NCBI RefSeq assembly: GCF_023715415.1
Contig: NZ_JAMBOB010000006.1
Span: 186,001 to 250,000 of the forward strand
Length of the DNA: 64,000 nt
Source of the DNA: Neobacillus niacini
GTDB taxonomy: Bacteria > Bacillota > Bacilli > Bacillales > Cytobacillaceae
Direction of reading: 5' to 3'
Shown: piece after piece, positions 60,181 to 64,000 of the stretch
Layout of the letters: the number at the start of each line of letters is the position of its first letter
How positions within the stretch are numbered: position 1 is the first letter of the stretch
Made by a program: the position numbers and the translations under genes
The notes under the pieces: model-generated
Seen by the model: the letters and a program-made list of their open reading frames with translations, nothing else
Told to the model about the DNA's origin: nothing
The model's database searches: none

Positions 60181-61193
60181 CAGTAAGTTAAATGCTCCTT
60201 GTCACTCACTCTTTTCCGGAAAACATAATAACTCCAAATTGTATACCCTAATACGAAGGGTAAGACGGTAAATGCAACGATGGTCATTATTTTTAACGAA
60301 TAATCTCCGCTTGCTGCATTGTAAACTGTTAAATCGAAAGCCTTATCAATACTGCTAATCATCACCCTTGGAAATAGACCTACAAAGATGGCTGATACGG
60401 TGAAGGCTAAACCAAGACCGGACATGGTAAACGATAATCCTTCACGTTTCTTCAGATTGAAAAAGTACACCATTATATATGCTGCTACAATTAATCCTAC
60501 AAGAAGTAGTTCAGGAATACGCCTTACCTCAAAAATATCTGTCATAAACCACGACAATGCTACAAAGACTACAAGTGACCCTAGTACGGCTACTGTCACT
60601 TTTTTTGCGAACTCTGCTGAACGTTTACGAATCTCCCCTTCTGTTTTTAAAGAAAGGAAATTAAGTCCATGTAAGAAGCAGAGTAGTGTGACCGTTAATC
60701 CACCCCATAGAGAGTAAACATTAATGAAATCTGTAAACCCTGCTGACATATTCATGTCCTCTTTGATTGGCATACCTCTAAGCATGCTTGTAAACAGAAC
60801 TCCCAATAGGAAGGGCGGCAATAAGCTGCTGATAAAAATAACCCAGTCCCACACATTGGTCCATCGTGGATTCTCGACCTTACGGCGGAATTCAAATGAA
60901 ACCCCTCTTCCTATTAAGCATAGAAGAACCGCTAATAATGGCATGTAATAGCCGCTGAACATCGTCGCATACCAATGTGGGAAGGCTGCAAAAATAGCGC
61001 CTCCACCTGTTAAAAGCCATACCTCATTTGCATCCCAAAATGGCCCTATGGTATTGACCATAACTGTTCGTTCATTTTGATTGCGAGCTAATAGCCTGGT
61101 TGACATACCAACACCAAAGTCAAATCCTTCTAGGAAAAAGAAACCAATAAAAACTACGGCGATTAAGACAAACCATAATTCACTTAATTCCAT
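60180..61193 (-). CDS. cydB: Cytochrome bd ubiquinol/menaquinol oxidase subunit II CydB
   Basis: About 337 aa with eight to nine helices. N-terminal ELWFVLIAVVFIGFFFLEGF and DFGVGM, then TIGPFWDANEVWLLTGGGA, FPHWYATMFSGYYMPLL and GRGVSFEFR are the family landmarks. The start chosen is ATG 61193, with AGGTAGGTGC upstream; it overlaps the end of cydA. Forms the bd-type terminal oxidase with CydA; used at low oxygen. Confidence 0.95.
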   Translation of the reverse strand: MELSELWFVLIAVVFIGFFFLEGFDFGVGMSTRLLARNQNERTVMVNTIGPFWDANEVWLLTGGGAIFAAFPHWYATMFSGYYMPLLAVLLCLIGRGVSFEFRRKVENPRWTNVWDWVIFISSLLPPFLLGVLFTSMLRGMPIKEDMNMSAGFTDFINVYSLWGGLTVTLLCFLHGLNFLSLKTEGEIRKRSAEFAKKVTVAVLGSLVVFVALSWFMTDIFEVRRIPELLLVGLIVAAYIMVYFFNLKKREGLSFTMSGLGLAFTVSAIFVGLFPRVMISSIDKAFDLTVYNAASGDYSLKIMTIVAFTVLPFVLGYTIWSYYVFRKRVSDKEHLTY

Positions 61194-61194
61194 C

Positions 61195-62601
61195 TTAAGC
61201 ACCTACCTTTTTAAATGGATCACTTGTTACCTTCGCCATGACACCATGACCAACTTCCGGACCCTTTTTAATTTCACGTACCATTAAATAAACCATTACG
61301 CCTAATAGTATAGTGAACACTAGAAGATACAGGATGGTTGAAAATAGAATCATTCCTGCCGAAACATTTGGAGAAATCGAATCTGCTGTGGTCATTAGTC
61401 CAAAAACAGTCCATGGCTGACGACCCACCTCGGTCATAATCCAACCTGCGGTATTCGCCAAAAATGGAAATGAAATTGCTGGTAATAGAAGCTTTAAAAA
61501 TATGTTGCTGTTTTCCAATTTTCCTTTTCTCCATAAGTAAAGACCGGCAAAGGATAAGAGAATCATTGCCACCCCAAAACCAATCATGAGCCTAAAGCTC
61601 CAATAAGTTGTTTTAACTGGAGGAATGTAATTAGTACCTTCACCAACAACAGAATCATATTTCGCGGTATATTCTTTTTGGAGTGTCTCCATCCCTTTAA
61701 GGCTGCCTTCAAATTTTGAATAGGCTAAGAAACTCATCGCATAGGGAATATTGATTTCAAACTTATTCTCATGATTCTCGGTATTAATAATAGCAAATGC
61801 TGACCAAGGCGCTGGATCTGGTGTATCCTCCCAAATCCCTTCAGCTGCTGCCATTTTCATCGGCTGTGTTTTCACTAAGTATTGTGCTTGTGTATGACCG
61901 CTTAAGGCAGTGCCGATACTTCCAATTAAACCAATGATAATAGCCAATTTCATTGATTTTTTATAAAACTCAATATGCTTTTTTCTCAATAGATTAATAG
62001 CACTTACCCCTGCAACAAAGAATGCTGCAGTACATAGCGCACCAGTTAATACATGCGGGAATTCTACTAATAGTTGCCCATTCGTGATTAATGCAAAGAA
62101 ATCATTCATCTCGGCGCGCCCTTTATTCATCTCAAATCCAACTGGAACCTGCATAAAGGAATTGGCAGTTAAAATCCAAAATCCAGATAGAATGGTTCCG
62201 AGTGACACTAGCCAGATACAGGCTAAATGAACTTTTGCAGATAAACGATCCCAGCCAAATATCCATAATCCAATAAATGTTGATTCCATAAAAAAGGCTA
62301 GAAGCGCTTCAATTGCAAGCGGTGCACCAAAAACATCACCTACAAATCTTGAATAATCTGACCAGTTCATCCCAAATTGAAATTCTTGAATGATTCCTGT
62401 TACGACTCCGACTGCAAAGTTAATTAAAAATAGATGTCCCCAAAACTTTGCCATTTTCTTGTAAACTTCATTCTTTTTCATCACGTACAAGGTTTCCATT
62501 AAGGCAACCATAAAGACTAACCCAATGGAAAGCGGTACAAAGAAGAAGTGAAAAATGGTTGTTGCGGCAAATTGAGTTCTCGCCAGCAATACTGCATCCA
62601 C
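61195..62601 (-). CDS. cydA: Cytochrome bd oxidase subunit I CydA
   Basis: 468 aa. Haem and quinol landmarks: ARTQFAATTIFHFFFVPLSI with the haem b595 His, FGMNWSDYSRFVGDVFGAPL, GFWILTANSFMQVPVGFEM with the b558 Met, and the GHTQAQYLVKTQPMKMAAAE segment. The quinol loop is of the short Q-loop type found in Firmicutes. GTG/ATG start at 62601 with GGAGG upstream. First gene of cydABCD. Imperfect Rex-like operators precede it. Confidence 0.95.
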   Translation of the reverse strand: MDAVLLARTQFAATTIFHFFFVPLSIGLVFMVALMETLYVMKKNEVYKKMAKFWGHLFLINFAVGVVTGIIQEFQFGMNWSDYSRFVGDVFGAPLAIEALLAFFMESTFIGLWIFGWDRLSAKVHLACIWLVSLGTILSGFWILTANSFMQVPVGFEMNKGRAEMNDFFALITNGQLLVEFPHVLTGALCTAAFFVAGVSAINLLRKKHIEFYKKSMKLAIIIGLIGSIGTALSGHTQAQYLVKTQPMKMAAAEGIWEDTPDPAPWSAFAIINTENHENKFEINIPYAMSFLAYSKFEGSLKGMETLQKEYTAKYDSVVGEGTNYIPPVKTTYWSFRLMIGFGVAMILLSFAGLYLWRKGKLENSNIFLKLLLPAISFPFLANTAGWIMTEVGRQPWTVFGLMTTADSISPNVSAGMILFSTILYLLVFTILLGVMVYLMVREIKKGPEVGHGVMAKVTSDPFKKVGA

Positions 62602-62627
62602 AATTAAGACCTCCTTAAATCAGATAA

Positions 62628-62810
62628 TGTTCAATATTTCACAAACTTTGTGATAAAATAAGGAATTAACATAGTTAACCCTATATTTATGTGATTAATA
62701 ATAATTATTATTGTTTGATAATAATTACCGTTATATTCATCCATATATTAGCAGATGTCACGAAATAGTGGTTCTACTATTTATGTCTAATTTGTGAAAA
62801 ATCGAAACAA
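62628..62810 (-). promoter_or_regulatory. Rex-like operators and palindromes upstream of cydA
   Basis: On the minus strand TTGTGAAATATTGAACA (62628-62644) resembles the Rex site TTGTGAAnnnnTTCACAA, with a weak right half; it overlaps the palindrome TCACAAACTTTGTGA (62639-62653). A perfect AATAATAATTATTATT lies at 62697-62712, and TTGTGAAAAATCGAAACAA on the plus strand at 62792-62810. B. subtilis cydA is repressed by Rex through several sites, so NADH-sensing control is likely here. Confidence 0.55.
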
Positions 62811-62811
62811 A

Positions 62812-62838
62812 AAAGGGCAGCCAATTTAGCCACCCACC
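62812..62838 (-). terminator. Weak terminator of the 93-aa gene
   Basis: Minus-strand GGGTGGC / GCTGCCC stem with G-U pairs followed by CTTTTTTG, 12 bp after the stop. Confidence 0.5.
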
Positions 62839-62849
62839 TGCTTGCAGTA

Positions 62850-63131
62850 TTATTGCATAAGTTTCAAGCTTGAATCTTGCATATACCAATTTTCTTCTGG
62901 AATGATATTCGATACAGTCAAAATAAATGATGGAATCCTTTCAACATCAAAAACAATTGCACCTATCTTCTTCGTGAACATGAGAAAGGCATCTCCATGT
63001 GAATAAGATGATAAATCATTTCCGATTTGAAGCAATGACATCAAGACAACTTGTTTTTCTTCGGCCTCAATGAAGACTTGCGGCGAGAATCTTAAAATCC
63101 ATTCATCTCCCTCAATCGAAAATCGGTACAT
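62850..63131 (-). CDS. Hypothetical protein, 93 aa
   Basis: Soluble, beta-rich small protein: MYRFSIEGDEWILRFSPQVF, KQVVLMSLLQIGNDLSSYS and IPSFILTVSNIIPEENWYM. ATG 63131 is preceded by GGGTGAGG, a good SD. I do not recognise the family; the alternating pattern suggests a small beta-sheet domain. It sits between cspD and cydA and is a single gene. Confidence 0.65.
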   Translation of the reverse strand: MYRFSIEGDEWILRFSPQVFIEAEEKQVVLMSLLQIGNDLSSYSHGDAFLMFTKKIGAIVFDVERIPSFILTVSNIIPEENWYMQDSSLKLMQ

Positions 63132-63260
63132 TATTCCTCACCCTTTATCAACCATTTGTATAAGAATATGAGGCTGATAAAATTTTATGTTCAGATAGAT
63201 TATTAATTTTGAAGATTGCATGAAAATACGATTCACTGGTTAAAAAAGCGCTTTCTTTCC

Positions 63261-63289
63261 TTGACTGCCCAAAAATATTCATGTATATT
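63261..63289 (+). promoter_or_regulatory. cspD promoter with long 5' leader
   Basis: TTGACT (63261-63266), 17 bp, TATATT (63284-63289). Start near 63296 leaves a 5' leader of about 107 nt before the ATG, as usual for cold-shock genes whose leader RNA refolds on cooling. Confidence 0.75.
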
Positions 63290-63402
63290 TAAAGCGTCAT
63301 GTATCATTAATTGAATAGTAATAATATTATCTTTATGTACATGATAATATTTATCTTTGACACTATATAAAGTGTCTCGAAAGGCTTAGGAGGAAATAGT
63401 AA

Positions 63403-63603
63403 ATGCAAAACGGTAAAGTAAAATGGTTCAACAATGAAAAAGGTTTTGGTTTTATCGAAGTTGAAGGCGGAGACGATGTATTCGTACATTTCAGCGCTAT
63501 TACAGGTGAAGGCTTCAAGTCTTTAGAAGAAGGCCAAGAAGTTTCTTTCGAAATCGTTGAAGGAAACCGTGGACCACAAGCTGCTAACGTAGTAAAACTT
63601 TAA
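63403..63603 (+). CDS. cspD: Cold-shock protein, CspD type
   Basis: 66 aa single-stranded nucleic-acid-binding beta barrel. RNP1 is KGFGFIEV and RNP2 is VFVHFSAI; the ending [10 protein letters not shown] is typical of Bacillus Csp. ATG 63403 after AGGAGGAAA. The B. subtilis cspD neighbourhood (ypeQ, ypeP next to it) is retained, which supports the D assignment over CspB/CspC. Acts as RNA chaperone and antiterminator. Confidence 0.93.
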   Translation: MQNGKVKWFNNEKGFGFIEVEGGDDVFVHFSAITGEGFKSLEEGQEVSFEIVEGNRGPQAANVVKL

Positions 63604-63615
63604 TCTAATGACTAA

Positions 63616-63650
63616 CCAAAGGCTGGCGAAATACCGTCAGCCTTTTTTCT
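63616..63650 (+). terminator. cspD terminator
   Basis: Stem AAAGGCTG-CG / CG-CAGCCTTT followed by TTTTCT. Confidence 0.82.
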
Positions 63651-63699
63651 ATTTCTTCAGGTGCCTTATTGAAAATGAACTTTTAGTTGAGAACTATCA

Positions 63700-63885
63700 T
63701 CATGTCAACTTTTTTCCATATTCCTGCAGTTTTTCCCCTACGGTGCATTGTGATATACAAAAGCGATGGGCAAACCTCCTGCCGCCATCTTGTTTAAACT
63801 GCTGATGAACAAAACAGCCATTACAATATTGACCTAATAGGGATTCAACACGATTAAACAGTTCTTGTCTACTAGAATTTTTCAC
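63700..63885 (-). CDS. ypeQ: YpeQ family zinc-finger protein
   Basis: 61 aa. RQELFNRVESLLGQYCNGCF holds a CxxC, and HRFCISQCTVGEKLQEYGKK has a second Cys pair (CxxxC), so a small zinc-binding module is likely. GTG start at 63885 after GGGGTG. It follows ypeP by 21 bp and keeps the B. subtilis order ypeP-ypeQ-cspD. Function unknown. Confidence 0.8.
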   Translation of the reverse strand: MKNSSRQELFNRVESLLGQYCNGCFVHQQFKQDGGRRFAHRFCISQCTVGEKLQEYGKKLT

Positions 63886-63906
63886 GAGTCTAAGGCACCC
63901 CGTTTC

Positions 63907-64000
63907 TTAAATAATTTGTGTCTTTGCAAAGATTTCCTTCCCCTCTAATGCTTGAGTTGCCAATTTATCTGCTTCTTTATTATCATTTCTTGGAATTGGT
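63907..64000 (-). CDS. ypeP: RNase H-like protein YpeP, C-terminal fragment
   Basis: Only the last 30 codons are in the window: IPRNDNKEADKLATQALEG and EIFAKTQII, with stop TAA at 63909-63907. NxEADxLA is the C-terminal catalytic-Asp motif of RNase HI family proteins. The rest lies past the right edge. Confidence 0.78.
   Translation of the reverse strand, partial: PIPRNDNKEADKLATQALEGKEIFAKTQII

Noticed and set aside
63240-63260. CcpA cre site (AAAGCGCTTTC) upstream of cspD
   Set aside because: The core is palindromic, but the flanks do not fit the cre consensus TG-n-n-A...; I could not support it beyond a weak resemblance.
63608-63805. 65-aa plus-strand frame after cspD
   Set aside because: It runs through the cspD terminator and opposite ypeQ, whose Cys motifs and order are conserved; no SD is present.

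Overview
The window is 64 kb of chromosome from a low-G+C, spore-forming Firmicute of Bacillus sensu lato. Strong AGGAGG-type ribosome binding sites, AT-rich spacers, sporulation genes (GerA-type receptor, YjcZ-type peptide, a SigE-type lysine catabolism operon) and many B. subtilis orthologues in partly conserved order (ypmPQRS, dfrA-thyA, ypjP-brxA-ypgR-ypgQ, metA, cspD-ypeQ-ypeP) support this. The order differs enough from B. subtilis that a Neobacillus/Mesobacillus-type genome is more likely; this is inference. I saw no rRNA, tRNA, insertion sequence, prophage or CRISPR array.

Layout. 1-4256: a yodT-yodS-yodR-yodQ beta-lysine catabolism operon running off the left edge into an aldehyde dehydrogenase, with a SigE-like promoter. 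4.3-12.5 kb: a giant TPR/C39-peptidase protein, a KtrD-type K+ channel subunit, a FAD oxidoreductase, a YjcZ-type sporulation peptide and a DUF502 protein. 12.5-15.7 kb: msrA-msrB, a second-type RsgA GTPase behind a leader ORF and alternative hairpins, and a DUF4397 protein. 15.7-24 kb: ypmS, ypmR, Sco, a gerA-type operon, an MBL hydrolase with a FadR-type operator, a DegV protein and ypmP. 24.5-28.8 kb: a biofilm matrix locus (tapA-sipW-tasA plus an LPXTG-anchored TasA-like protein), divergent sinR, and a truncated TasA-like gene that keeps a palindromic SinR box. 29-32 kb: tatA-tatC, a small protein, and thyA-dfrA.

32-43.7 kb: an anthrax-lethal-factor-like secreted metalloprotease and then an 11-gene tellurium-resistance (Ter) stress island: terD, terC, C-C bond lyase, two phosphoribosyltransferase proteins, HAD, yceG, telA, terD, terD, plus one small membrane protein on the opposite strand. 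In B. subtilis, as I recall it, ypjP lies beside thyB/dfrA, so this block looks inserted there. Two SigW-type promoters (TGAAAC, 16 bp, CGTATA) drive it, and terminator-like hairpins and a 167-bp MITE-like repeat punctuate it.

43.7-64 kb: ypjP, bacilliredoxin, ypgR, an ABC-F factor (YfmR type), ypgQ, a small basic protein, a second DegV, fhs, metA, mntR, topB, cydABCD with Rex-like sites, cspD, ypeQ and the end of ypeP.

The most unusual structures are three dispersed intergenic arrays of a 20-bp repeat with core CGCAGATATA, the leader-ORF attenuator before the rsgA paralogue, and the SinR-box/truncated-matrix-gene arrangement. All functional calls come from reading the sequence and recalling protein families; no search was run.
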